Source: Tridacna crocea (Eukaryota > Mollusca > Bivalvia > Cardiida > Cardiidae). From it: a stretch of 64,000 nt of DNA. The stretch spans positions 32,797,361 to 32,861,360 of the forward strand of contig OX031064.1 in assembly GCA_943736015.1 (NCBI GenBank). The letters are read 5' to 3'. Below are positions 10,105 through 18,867 of this stretch, piece by piece. A program made the translations under genes and the position numbers. Position 1 is the first letter of the stretch. Every line of letters starts with the position of its first letter. The notes below the pieces were generated by a model that saw only the letters and a program-made list of their open reading frames with translations, was not told the origin of the DNA and made no database searches.

Positions 10105-10420
10105 CTTTGTAACACAATATCCCAAGTATAAGCGACCCTGAACAGGCAGGCTTTTGAAAAAACAGTGTAAAAAAAAAAAAAGCGAGAAAAATTTTGATTA
10201 CCAGCGTTTTCTTCGTTTCCCACAATGTCTTCTATACCATTTCAGATACAATTTCCGCTATCTATAAGTAGCATTTCGTCGCTTTACTTCAAAAAACCTC
10301 GTAACAACAGCTTGAAACAAGCTGTAGTTACGACGTTTTTGAAATAAACCGACGATTTATTTTATCGTCACCAATTGCTTTCAATTTAAAAAAAAAATGG
10401 TCGTTTAGTAAATGGTTGAA
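10105..10420 (+). mobile_element. Decayed A element interrupted by a D palindrome
   Basis: The left half and degraded core (AAAACAGTGTAAAA ... GATTACCAGCGTTTTCTTCG) lie at 10105-10240. The right-end motif (ATTGCTTTCAATTT ... GGTCGTTTAGTAAATGGTTGA) lies at 10372-10418. Between them is the D palindrome, so D probably inserted later. Confidence 0.6.
10279..10355. repeat. Palindrome family D, copy 1
   Basis: TCGCTTTACTTCAAAAAACC ... CAGCTTGAAACAAGCTG ... TTTTTGAAATAAACCGACGA folds into one long hairpin. Copies are at 32389, 46977 and 52271. A TTTATT (AATAAA on the minus strand) overlaps its end at 10356-10361 and could serve as a polyadenylation signal for the gene at 10698, unproven. Confidence 0.75.
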
Positions 10421-10429
10421 GCCCGTGAA

Positions 10430-10618
10430 AAGGAGAACTTTTTAAAACATTGTGGAAAAACAAGAAAATGCTGGTAACCAGCATTTTCTTCTTTTCCCAC
10501 AACGTTTTCTATTCCATTAAAACTAAATTCCAACAATTCATCAAGATTTCAAATGTCGTCTGCAAATGCTTTCAATATGGACGGGTCTAATGATATTGTC
10601 GCTTGGTACAAGAGTATA
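10430..10618 (+). repeat. A element lacking its left end
   Basis: Core AACATTGTGGAAAAACAAG ... GCTGGTAACCAGC ... CTTCTTTTCCCACAACG. Right side GTCGTCTGCAAATGCTTTC and GTCGCTTGGTACAAGAG. It lies just downstream of the LRR-Ig gene's stop codon. Confidence 0.7.
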
Positions 10619-10697
10619 GTCAGATTACCCAATAAATATAAATAAATTATCATTTTCACAACCCCGAAATTATTTGTCGCCAGCGTGTGTAATTTTC

Positions 10698-12263
10698 TCA
10701 CACACAGATATCAATGTTTGGTTTTTCAAGCATTTTTAAATTGTGTTCCACCTCGTCCAATTCAAGTCTGCTTGGCGGTCCCTTTTTCACTTCGTGATTG
10801 CCGTAAATGCCATTTATAGATGGGTATGGGGTTTTTCTTTGGTTTCGGTAGAACACATGAAACACGAGAATACAAGCTAATAGCGTTAATAAAAAGGTCC
10901 CTATTACGGCCCCGACTATGTCCCCAACGCTAAACTTCACTGTTGTTTTTTGGGGACTTACAGTCAAGATTTCAGAGCCAGTGTGACCACTGTTGTTTGT
11001 CTTATTAACGATGTCTTTGAAATCGGGATCTTTCTGATAGTAATTGTGTTTTTTGGTTTCTTCGTCTTTTTCGTCAATTTTGACATCCTTTTGATGATCG
11101 TCTGACGCGTCTTTCATGACGTTTTCAACGTCGTCCTCACTTTCAACGTTAGTTTCGTATTCTGGAGGGGTTGGCCACGCGACGTTAATCGAGAAAGTCA
11201 CGTCACCCGCTGGATTGCTCGCCACGCATTGGTATCTATTTTTAGACACAACTTTTGGATTTTGCACGTACATCACGCCTTCCATATCGTCTGCAATGTC
11301 CTCTGATTTTGGAATAAAAGCTTCGGAATCCCCGTCTGGTTTGATCCAGTAAATTGAGGGCACTGGATCCCCGCCAGCCAAACACGACATTTTTGCAGTG
11401 TTTTGGTCTAAGATAACGTCGACATTCTTGAACACAGGCAGACGGCACTTGAAGTCATCCACCTGCATCTCTAAAAAGGATTTGCCTCTCAGAGGCCCTG
11501 GGGACAGGCAAGAAGGAGCAGCGCCCCCTTCAAATATCCTCGAAGTCGACGTATAAAACTCGAACAGCCATCTGGATTCGCAATTACAGTGAAGTGGGTT
11601 ATCTCCTATTCTCAAGTGGCTTAGTGTTTTGAAAAGATACATCCATTCAGAGTTGAACTTATCAAATTTGTTCCCGTCAAGCCACAGAGTTTTTAGGGTA
11701 CCATTCAGCGGCCGTAATACTTCGAGAGATAGTTTATCAATAAAATTATTCTGAATGTATAAACCAGTCGATTTTAGACCGCTGAAAGCCATCGTCTGGA
11801 TTTTCATCCCTGGGTTATCGTTCAGAAATAAGTGGTCCAGAGTCAGATCTCTAAAAGTGTAGTCCATGATAGTTTTGATCCGGTTTTTACCGATATCTAA
11901 CCACTTCAACTTTTTATTATCAATAAAAGTATCCACTTGAATGCGCTGTATACCACATCCTGTAAGGTATAACTGCTCGAGATTCACGTACCGGGTGAAG
12001 TTCGCCCGGCTTATAACTGGGTGTTCGAATGTGTTATCATTCAGATTGAGCTGCACAGTCTCGGGTGAGATTCCAGTTGGTATTTTGAGCAATCGTTTTC
12101 TCGGACAGTAAACAATCCTGGAAATGGAGGGACAGAAACAAACAGCTGGACAGGTGGATGCGTTGCTGTGATACACAGCAAACTCTAGCACTAATAAACA
12201 AACACTATAAATCCATATCCACGGCAATGCACTGTAGGCGGTCGGTGAACCGAGCGATACCAT
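10698..12263 (-). CDS. LRR-Ig type I transmembrane protein (kekkon/AMIGO/LINGO-like)
   Basis: A 521-residue protein in one uninterrupted frame, so the coding region is intronless here. Residues about 12-31 form a hydrophobic signal peptide. An LRRNT cap follows (Cys38, 42, 44, 53), then about six leucine-rich repeats (residues 68-212, e.g. LEQLYLTGCGIQRI, LKTLWLDGNKFDKF). An LRRCT cap has Cys226, 228, 252 and 273. One Ig domain follows (Cys294 to Cys346 in a YQCVASNPAG motif). An acidic, lysine-rich linker (about 366-440) leads to a membrane helix (about 447-472) and a 49-residue tail ending DICV. Sequons at Asn34, 88, 187, 420 and 423 would be extracellular. This architecture is that of neuronal and adhesion LRR-Ig receptors in animals. 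The partner is unknown, and a role in cell-cell recognition or signalling is inference. The start gives a signal peptide at the N-terminus, and the ATG context (ACAAAATGG) is acceptable. TGA stop at 10698-10700. Which subfamily it belongs to cannot be settled by eye. Confidence 0.93.
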   Translation of the reverse strand: MVSLGSPTAYSALPWIWIYSVCLLVLEFAVYHSNASTCPAVCFCPSISRIVYCPRKRLLKIPTGISPETVQLNLNDNTFEHPVISRANFTRYVNLEQLYLTGCGIQRIQVDTFIDNKKLKWLDIGKNRIKTIMDYTFRDLTLDHLFLNDNPGMKIQTMAFSGLKSTGLYIQNNFIDKLSLEVLRPLNGTLKTLWLDGNKFDKFNSEWMYLFKTLSHLRIGDNPLHCNCESRWLFEFYTSTSRIFEGGAAPSCLSPGPLRGKSFLEMQVDDFKCRLPVFKNVDVILDQNTAKMSCLAGGDPVPSIYWIKPDGDSEAFIPKSEDIADDMEGVMYVQNPKVVSKNRYQCVASNPAGDVTFSINVAWPTPPEYETNVESEDDVENVMKDASDDHQKDVKIDEKDEETKKHNYYQKDPDFKDIVNKTNNSGHTGSEILTVSPQKTTVKFSVGDIVGAVIGTFLLTLLACILVFHVFYRNQRKTPYPSINGIYGNHEVKKGPPSRLELDEVEHNLKMLEKPNIDICV

Positions 12264-12733
12264 TTTGTTACCCGGTTCGAACGAGTAAAAATTCCTTCTT
12301 TCAAGACTAATTTATCATTCTATTTTCGGAACATGGAAGCTGAGCGCTCTCTCTCTCTCTCTAATAACGTATACCGTAGTATCCGAAACACATCATTACC
12401 CAGCATCCAGATTCAAGTCAAAATACACTATGGTTAAATCCATTCTTGTTTGAAATGTACAAAAACAAACAACACTGTTACTTTAGATATATTTATCCAT
12501 GTATAATAAGCAGATTTTTTTTTACTTTGCTTTAGAATAAATCTCGCTCAAATATCGCAAAAAACAAACTAGCGAGGAAAAAAATCTGCAACAGAACGTC
12601 ACGTATGTATACCTCACACTACATGTATCGAATACGGTATGATAAACATATAGCGAGAACCGATAGAGAAAGAAAATCTGCTGATGCGCGCGCACTCTAG
12701 CGGGCGTTTCGTCAATACTTCGCAGGGGTACCC
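12264..12733. other. Upstream region of the LRR-Ig gene
   Basis: The sequence 5' of the minus-strand gene. It holds a short CT run (about 12344-12362). I see no convincing TATA box, and the 5' UTR and possible upstream exons cannot be delimited. Confidence 0.4.
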
Positions 12734-12839
12734 TTAACCCACAGGCTGCCAACCGCGACTCGCTGACCTCTTGCGGACAGTGTAGATCAAGATCAGACTG
12801 CACAGAACGTGCAGTCTGATCTTGAACCTGCACTGCCCG
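12734..12839 (-). mobile_element. Family E palindrome with TTAA end
   Basis: TTAACCCACAGGCTGCCAAC opens the element. GACTCGCTGACCTCTTG follows, then the palindrome CGGACAGTGTAGATCAAG ... GCACAGAACGTGC ... CTGCCCG at 12774-12839. It is inverted relative to the copies at 7051 and 37342. Confidence 0.78.
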
Positions 12840-12945
12840 ATTCTCTAGTATTTTTCCTCAAAAAATAAACTTTGAAAAAGCAGTATTTTTAGATTTTTAT
12901 CATCGACTTGAAAAGTTTAATTTTTAGTTTTTAGCAGGGTAGGGA

Positions 12946-13042
12946 TTAACGAGCCTTTCACAATACAACAGTTCGGCCATTGTAGATCAAAGATCAGACT
13001 GCACAGAACGTGCAGTCTGATCTTTGATCTACATTGTCCGAA
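12946..13042 (-). mobile_element. Family E palindrome with TTAA end, second copy
   Basis: TTAACGAGCCTTTCACAATA, then a nearly perfect palindrome TTCGGCCATTGTAGATCAAA ... GCACAGAACGTGC ... ATTGTCCGAA. It lies 107 bp from the preceding E copy. Confidence 0.78.
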
Positions 13043-13344
13043 TTGCTTGAACATTAAAGACAGATACTGCAGTGAGACAACATTTTTTTTTTCCAGACCG
13101 AAGAATTTGTTAAAACGTCTATTCGCCGTTTGTATGATTATTGCGTCGCTATGCTGTTTCCTTTTTGTCGATTTTTCACTTTTTTTTTTTTCGTTCTTCA
13201 AATACAAATTTTCAGCAAAAAAAAAAAGAAGGAAAACGAAAAGATTATGTTGTGGTCTAATATCAGTTTTTTTTTTCTTTTCTAAATGTCAACCAGTTCG
13301 ATTGTTTTTGGCAGTTTTTGAACTGAGAGGGTTAACTACAGACA
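13043..13344. other. Unassigned T-rich stretch
   Basis: T-runs and AT-rich sequence. A frame of about 130 codons crosses it, but it encodes Phe/Lys-rich low-complexity sequence and runs into an A element. I do not call it a gene. Confidence 0.4.
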
Positions 13345-13551
13345 TAACCTTTTACCGTATAATTCCGAGTTTTGATCACCCTGAAAAAGATGGCTTTGTA
13401 AAACATTGTGGGGAAAGGAGAAAATGTTACAAACCATGTGTCATCTAGGCCACTTTTAAGTTTTCGTCTTCAAACTGTTTCATTTTTTTTTGTCTTCAAA
13501 CTGTTTTCAATTTCTGTTAGTCAAAATTTTTGTCGTTTGGTATAGATTTAA
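13345..13551 (+). mobile_element. A element with the right half of its core lost
   Basis: Left side CCTTTTACCGTATAATTCCG, stem AACATTGTGGGGAAAGGAG, then unrelated sequence in place of the mirror arm. Right end GTCGTTTGGTATAGATTTAA closes at 13548-13551. Confidence 0.65.
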
Positions 13552-13778
13552 CCCTTTACCAAACAATCCCCGATTTTTACGACCCAGATGGAGAAGCCTT
13601 CTAAAACATTGTGGGAAAAGGAGAAATTGCTGGTAACGAGCATTTTCTCCTTTTCCTACGATGTTTTCTACCTTGCTGAAAACAAATTTCAATTTTTGAG
13701 TTGCGTTTAATTTGTCGTCTGCAAGTGCTTTCCATTTGGACTAGTCTAAAATTTTGCCATTTGGTTGGAAGAGTTTAA
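13548..13778 (+). mobile_element. A-type TTAA MITE sharing its left TTAA
   Basis: TTAACCCTTTACCAAACAAT ... TTTGGTTGGAAGAGTTTAA. The core is AGAAATTGCTGGTAACGAGC, which looks like an A/A2 hybrid with a centre that does not pair perfectly. Confidence 0.83.
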
Positions 13779-13964
13779 ATATACTTTTCAAACTTAGAAA
13801 TCTATCCAAATGGTTATTGAAAAATGAGCAATTGCCGTGAAAACTTACGTGGTGTGATAAATGTCAGCGAGTAGACCATCCGGAATTCGCCAAATAAACA
13901 TGACCACATATTTTTTTATCCAGTCATAAAATACTATTCATTCATTCGGTATAGCAATATCAAT

Positions 13965-14292
13965 AAAATTGATTGATTGATTGTATGGTGTTTAAAGTCG
14001 TTTTCAACATTATCTCAGTTATATCACGGCTGCGCGTGCACCTACAATGCTTTCCTGGAGTTTCTTTTACTAGTACTCAGCCCAAAATCATTCTTTCCAA
14101 GCCACTGGCTGCTTTCCCACATAACCGTCGTCCAAACAACGATCAGCGCTGAGAGAGGAATGGATCCTGTCGCAATGACTATCATTAATCCTTGGAAAGA
14201 ATTTGGCCTAGCCAGGGGCCGAAGCCAAGAATCGAACCCTGGACCCAGTGTTCTCAAGTCCTGCACGCTACCGACTAAGCGACCGGGGCTCT
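13965..14292 (-). mobile_element. tRNA-derived SINE, near full length
   Basis: On the minus strand the head reads AGCCCCGGTCGCTTAGTCGG (A-box-like), then GGGTTCGATTC (B box). The body contains GTGGGAAAGCAGCCAGTGGC. The tail is an (AATC)n run (ATTG repeats at 13969-13982 on the plus strand). It resembles molluscan tRNA SINEs; the named family is not determined. Related copies: 21009, 21975, 48283, 57415. Confidence 0.85.
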
Positions 14293-14365
14293 GCAATATG
14301 AAGGAGAAAGTCAAAAACAAACACATTCAGGTACAACGAAAAATAATAATGATAAATGTCTTAAA

Positions 14366-14551
14366 TTAACCATTTACTACACAAATCCTACTTTTGACGA
14401 CCCTGAGAAAGAATCCCAGCATTTTCTCCTTTTCCCACAATGTTTTCTATAAACAAAATTCAAATTTTCGGTCACTTTTATTTTGACGTCTGCAAATGCT
14501 TTCGATTTAGACAAGCCTAAAAAATAATATCGTCGTTTAGTAATGAGTTGA
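14366..14551 (+). mobile_element. A element with left palindrome arm deleted
   Basis: TTAACCATTTACTACACAAA, then GACCCTGAGAAAGAATCC joins directly to CAGCATTTTCTCCTTTTCCC. Ends GTCGTTTAGTAATGAGTTGA. The left arm of the core is missing. Confidence 0.75.
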
Positions 14552-15097
14552 TACAAAAATAAAGCATGTTATTTGCGATTCATTATTTTAATATCGAGAG
14601 GTAAATTGTGTGGAAGGTACGGACTGTTGGGTCCAATATGAGCTGTCTAATCTATAATATGAGGCGCATCATAAATCAAGCGGCTGACAGGCAGGCCAAT
14701 TGCTGCACTGACAATTAATTATAGGTATTGAATTGAAGTCAATAATGTCTCCGTGATAAATGGTTCAGGGGGAAAAAATCTCCTTCATTATTTTTTCTAT
14801 TCTTTTTTATTTAATAAATTACAGCCATATTTATAAAAAAAGGGATTTTAATGCATAAGCAAAAAGTATCGACCAAGGTTTACAGATCTAAATGGTGGAC
14901 CGAAAAGTTCTGTGTCGGCCGACAAGATTGCAAGATTTCGTATTTAGAAGGAGAAAATAAAGTGTGAATTTTGAATGTGAATTAGAATGGTAGATAGCAG
15001 TGGATTAATCGATTGAATTTGCATTTATTTATCGTCGCCACCGGTTGCGCATATGGGCGACGTCCCCTGAAGGCTGTTAGTATTGTTACGGGTGACA
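14552..15097. other. Gene-free stretch
   Basis: No gene or recognised repeat, apart from a lone AAAAAGGGATTTTAATGCAT near 14840 that may be a worn C-family end. Confidence 0.4.
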
Positions 15098-15200
15098 GTG
15101 CAGATACAGGACAAAACCCATCCTAAGTTTCGCCTGGTTCTTTAACGTGCTCGGTGTATAGCACCATCAAACGGGACCTCAGTTTAACATCTCATCCGAA
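15098..15200. repeat. Interspersed repeat J, copy 1
   Basis: CAGATACAGGACAAAACC, GTTCTTTAACGTGC and GGTGTATAGCACC...CGGGACCTC recur at 39470-39570. Family unknown; it could be the end of a retroelement. Confidence 0.55.
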
Positions 15201-15204
15201 AGAC

Positions 15205-15275
15205 ATTTATTTTGTCGTCTGCATGTGCTTTCAATGTGGACCAGTCTAAAACTTTGTTGTTTGGTAAAAGGTTAA
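15205..15275 (+). repeat. Right half of an A element
   Basis: TTATTTTGTCGTCTGCATG ... TTTGGTAAAAGGTTAA. Only the right arm is present, joined directly to repeat J. Confidence 0.7.
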
Positions 15276-15298
15276 CCAAATTTACGCCATACTCTGTT

Positions 15299-15800
15299 AA
15301 AAGGGGGCTTAATGCATTCGCGAAAAGCATCGACTAAGTTCAGCCTGCGCAGTCCGCGCTGGTTGACCTGGGCTGAAACAAGTTGCTGTGGGTCAATTTC
15401 TGTATGTCAAAGGACCAGTGTACCTCCTGATTGACCTTGTAATAGAAAACGGATTTTAAGGATATAATAGGCCTGCAACACACGAAAAGGGACATTCGGA
15501 CATCCGCGTAAAGTGTCGTCTCGGATCAGCCTGCGCAGTCCGCGCAGGCTAATCCGAGACGGCACTTTCCGTTTTAATGCAATTTTCTGTTTTGCGCATG
15601 TCTACAGTAGCACAAAATCTATAATGTAGTCGTAAAGTGCCGTCTCGGATTAGCCTGCGCGGACTGCGCAGGCTGATCCGAGACGACACTTTACGCGGAT
15701 GTCCGAATGTCCCTTTTCGCGTGTTGCACACCAATTATAATACTGTAATGGTATTCTTGGAATCATACATCCCGGAGATGCATTAAGCCCCCTTATGCCA
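15299..15800. mobile_element. Family C MITE with nested K element, copy 3
   Basis: Left AAAAGGGGGCTTAATGCATT and right AGATGCATTAAGCCCCCTTA are inverted repeats. A C-type palindrome (TTCAGCCTGCGCAGTCCGCG ...) lies near the left end. The interior is interrupted by the K element at 15474-15728. Confidence 0.75.
15474..15728. mobile_element. Family K MITE with long inverted arms, copy 1
   Basis: Terminal inverted repeats TGCAACACACGAAAAGGGAC and GTCCCTTTTCGCGTGTTGCA extend for about 90 bp. Each arm contains its own small palindrome (AGCCTGCGCAGTCCGCGCAG and AGCCTGCGCGGACTGCGCAG). Total length 255 bp. A target duplication is not clear. Confidence 0.83.
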
Positions 15801-15812
15801 GAGCATGGTTCT

Positions 15813-16025
15813 TTTACTTAAACATCGATTGAGAAACAAGTTCTTACAACTCATACTAATCTCTCTCGATTCTTCTTCCAGGGAACTACACCAGCACTCG
15901 CGCCGAATGTGTGGGCCAACGAAAAATCCCGAAGGTGACACCTGCACCCGAGTATCGAACTCGGGATCGTATGTTTATGAGAGGCCGACGCTCTACCTCA
16001 CGACCACGGACACCGCACAGTTATT
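15813..16025 (-). mobile_element. tRNA-derived SINE, second family, copy 1
   Basis: On the minus strand: GGTGTCCGTGGTCGTGAGGT (A-box region), CGAGTTCGATACTCGGG (B box), then CCCTGGAAGAAGAATCGAG and CAATCGATGTTTAAG near the 3' end. Copies at 34908-35122 and 45785-45885. Confidence 0.8.
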
Positions 16026-16470
16026 TCTAATTTTTTTTTGCGTAAAGGGTAAAGATTTTTGTCAAATGTGCGGAAAGAAGATTACGATCAAACGAAAGAT
16101 TAAATTATTATACGTGTAAAAGTTTCTTACATAACAATAAATAGTGATACTCGTATTCGAGATCGTTATAGAATTAAGAACGATTTTTAATTATCTTATA
16201 ACAAATCTGAAGGAATTCTATTTACATTTAATAGCCGACTATTTTCCAGATAAAATAGAACAAACTCGAGAAAGCAAATAAATTCGAGATTAAATCATTA
16301 AAATCAAGGTATGAAAGACTTCTTTGATATTTGTTTTTTATACTTTTATCATGTTAAAACCCATTAAAGCTCGTGTAATATTTAACACCCGTTTTCAGTT
16401 TGATTTATCTTGAAGTATATACCTGTGTCGCCCTGGCGGATAAAATGTCGCCAAAAGCCATGCACAGTCT
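16026..16470. other. Gene-free stretch
   Basis: AT-rich sequence without a recognisable repeat or gene. Confidence 0.4.
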
Positions 16471-16474
16471 AATT

Positions 16475-16618
16475 CCTTTTCTATACCATCCCTGGGAAAG
16501 AAGCCTTTTGAAAATATTGTGGGAAAAGGAGAAAATGCTGGTAACCAGCATTTTCTCCTTTTTCCACAATTTTTTGTGCCTTATCAAAGACATAGCCAAG
16601 CATTTTTTTGTTTGTTAA
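16475..16618 (+). mobile_element. A element without clear ends
   Basis: TCTATACCATCCCTGGGAAA, then a complete core (AATATTGTGGGAAAAGGAG ... GCTGGTAACCAGC ... CTCCTTTTTCCACAAT). The right half is mostly lost before the TTAA at 16615. Confidence 0.7.
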
Positions 16619-16844
16619 CCCTTTACCGACCAATGACGACTTTTAATGACCATGGGAAAGAAGCGTTTTGAAAACAGTGTGGCAAAAAGGAGAAAATGCT
16701 GTTAACCAGTATTTTCTTCTTTTCCCACACTGTTTTCTACCCTATCGAAGAAAAATTACACCATTTGAGGCACATTGAATTTGTCGTCTCAAAATGCTCT
16801 CAATTTGGACAACGCTAAAACTTTGTCGTCTTGTGAAAGGTTAA
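16615..16844 (+). mobile_element. A-type TTAA palindromic MITE
   Basis: TTAACCCTTTACCGACCAAT ... GTCTTGTGAAAGGTTAA, 230 bp. The stem ends ACAGTGTGGCAAAAAGGAG and CTTCTTTTCCCACACTGT, with the inner change CAGTG/CACTG matched in both arms. Confidence 0.83.
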
Positions 16845-16889
16845 AGAGATAACATTTTTTCTGGACTACAGGCGACAATCGGGGATTTT

Positions 16890-17364
16890 GCATGCGGTGT
16901 AGGTCAAGATCAGACTGTGCAAAACTTGCAATCTGATATCGAATCTACATGTACGTTGGTAGCATGTTAATTTAAAATTTCAGCCTAAAGCTCTGGAATC
17001 TTTCTTGTTAAACAGGTCAAGTTTATGAGTGGAAACATTATAACCCCCTGGCTACGGCCCCTGTTAAACAGGTCAAGTTTATGAGTAGAAACATTATGTT
17101 ATATGTCAGTTTTCTGTTTGTCATAGGACGAGTCTACTTCACGTTTCAGAGATTCGTGCTAGACGATTTATTAAACACCCTTCTGCCAGAGCATTACTCG
17201 GATATTTTAGACCAAACGGGTTTATCCATTTGCTACATTGAACCAAACGATTTCGACTTTGGGGGGGGGCGGGATTGAGGATACGATGGTTCTTCAAACA
17301 GATTCCCACTTCAGCTAAAATGACTTTACAGACCGTTATCCTACGAAATAAACGAACTTTTCAA
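16890..17364. other. Gene-free stretch with an E fragment and a 54-bp duplication
   Basis: A worn E palindrome lies at about 16895-16960 (GTGTAGGTCAAGATCAGACT ...). AAACAGGTCAAGTTTATGAG plus GAAACATTAT is repeated at about 17012 and 17065, a short tandem duplication. A G-run (GGGGGGGGG) is at about 17262. Confidence 0.55.
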
Positions 17365-17508
17365 GCCGACCAGCATTTTCTCCTTTTCCCACAAGGTTTT
17401 CTACCCTTCCCAAATCAAGATTCATGTTTTGAGTCACATTTATTTTGTCGTCTGCAAATGCTTTCAATTTGGACCATTCCAAAATTTTGTCGTTTGGTAA
17501 AGAGTTAA
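17365..17508 (+). repeat. Right half of an A element
   Basis: Begins at CCAGCATTTTCTCCTTTTCC inside the core and continues to GTTTGGTAAAGAGTTAA. The left half is absent. Confidence 0.75.
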
Positions 17509-17561
17509 CGGTTTTCTTTTCTTATTTTTTTCTGTTTGGGTAAGTGAGTGAGTTTCCTTAT

Positions 17562-17765
17562 CGGACAGTGTAGATCTAAGATCAGACTGCACGTTCTGTA
17601 CAGTCTGATCTTGATCTGCACAGTCCACGAAAGGTCAGTGAGTCGCGTTAAGCATCTAAGCGTTGATACCAGCATAGCATAAAGTACCTCTCGGTGAAGA
17701 ATCGAAGACCAGACTGTATGTTCTGTACTGTTTGAACTTGGTCCACGCCGCTCGCAAAAGTTATC
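17562..17765. repeat. Two family E palindromes
   Basis: Palindrome 17562-17626 (CGGACAGTGTAGATCTAAG, loop near GTTCT, CTTGATCTGCACAGTCC) with the usual GAAAGGTCAGTGAGTCGCG tail. A second, weaker E copy follows at about 17690-17765. Confidence 0.75.
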
Positions 17766-17889
17766 TAAGATCAAAATGAATTCAGAGAGAGTTAATGTTT
17801 GTTGTGTCAGGTTAATTTTTAATCAATGGAATATGTGAGCTGTCGTTGTGATATGAGTGAAATAATGTTGAAAGCGAGGTAAACCACTC

Positions 17890-17892
<3 letters not shown>

Positions 17893-17926
<34 letters not shown>

Positions 17927-17962
17927 CCAATCAGCCAACCAAACAACCAATCAATCAATAGA
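17893..17962. repeat. (AATC)n microsatellite
   Basis: AATC repeats with AACC and AGCC variants, preceded by ATAATGTTGAAAGCGAGG. That is the 3' end motif of the SINE family seen at 21975, so this is probably a SINE tail. The body reads back to about 17835. Confidence 0.8.
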
Positions 17963-18165
17963 TAGATAAACCGAAACTTGTAATGAATCACAGCAGCCAC
18001 AAAAATTTTGAGAAAGCAAAATGGTGAAATGGAAAACGATGAGAATGGGGAAAAACAATAGCTTGTCACAAGCAAAGTTTATTTCCAAAACTGTCTCAGT
18101 GGGCGTAAAAAGTTTTTCTTACATTTTTTTCCAGCTGGCTTAAAACAGTATGCTCTGACAGACAA

Positions 18166-18366
18166 AGAGGGGCTTACCGCATATCCGTGATGCGTGATTC
18201 CAACCAAGTCGTCACATAATTGTCGATCCATAAAATTCTATCTTTTTTTCAAACAACTGCTTGAGTCATCAGGTAGAATGGCCCTTTGACATGCAGAAAA
18301 TTTACTGTTGGCGAAAAGTTTCGGCCCATGTCAGCCTGCGCAAATGCCTCAAGCCCTCTTTTCACA
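18166..18366. mobile_element. Family C element, worn copy
   Basis: AGAGGGGCTTACCGCAT at the left, CATGTCAGCCTGCGCAAATG and CCTCAAGCCCTCTTTTCACA at the right. The palindrome has lost its second arm. It resembles the copy at 7773 in its right part (GACACGCAGAAA/GACATGCAGAAA). Confidence 0.6.
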
Positions 18367-18643
18367 TTTTCCACATATATATTCATATCTATTTATATCT
18401 ATTTATATTCGTCCCCAAGAAATAACGTAATAACCTTTTGTTTTGTTTTATTTCATCTTGATTTATGTTAAAATTATTCACGTTATGACGACGTTTGCTA
18501 ACCGACTGACGTTTGTTCCGTTTGAGAACTTTATTTGAAAAGATTGTTGCACAGAATGAAAATTGGTCATCTTGAGCAAACTTTCCTCTTTAAACAATGT
18601 TTTTAACTATCTTTGTTTAATTGTTCATCAGTTTTACTTTAAA

Positions 18644-18862
18644 TGTGACCCATCACGCAAAAAGGAACCTTCTGGAAACTGCAAAGAGTGTCAACAGAGC
18701 GCGATCCGTCCAGTCTGACCAGGCTTGACACTTTTCACTTTAATGACGTTTTCTGTATGAAAAGTGGTCATTGTTATACAATCATTTTTTAATTATCAAC
18801 TAAAACTGACCTGCACTATCGTTGATCTGGTTTCATCTAATTGATGTACAGAATTTCCACCC
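18644..18862 (+). mobile_element. Family G MITE, right end replaced
   Basis: TGTGACCCATCACGCAAAAA at the left matches the start of 42977-43236. Internal motifs GACACTTTTCACTTT, GAAAAGTGGTCATTG and CATCTAATTGATGTACAGAA are shared. The expected terminal repeat is missing and GGAT satellite follows. Confidence 0.75.
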
Positions 18863-18867
18863 GCCCA

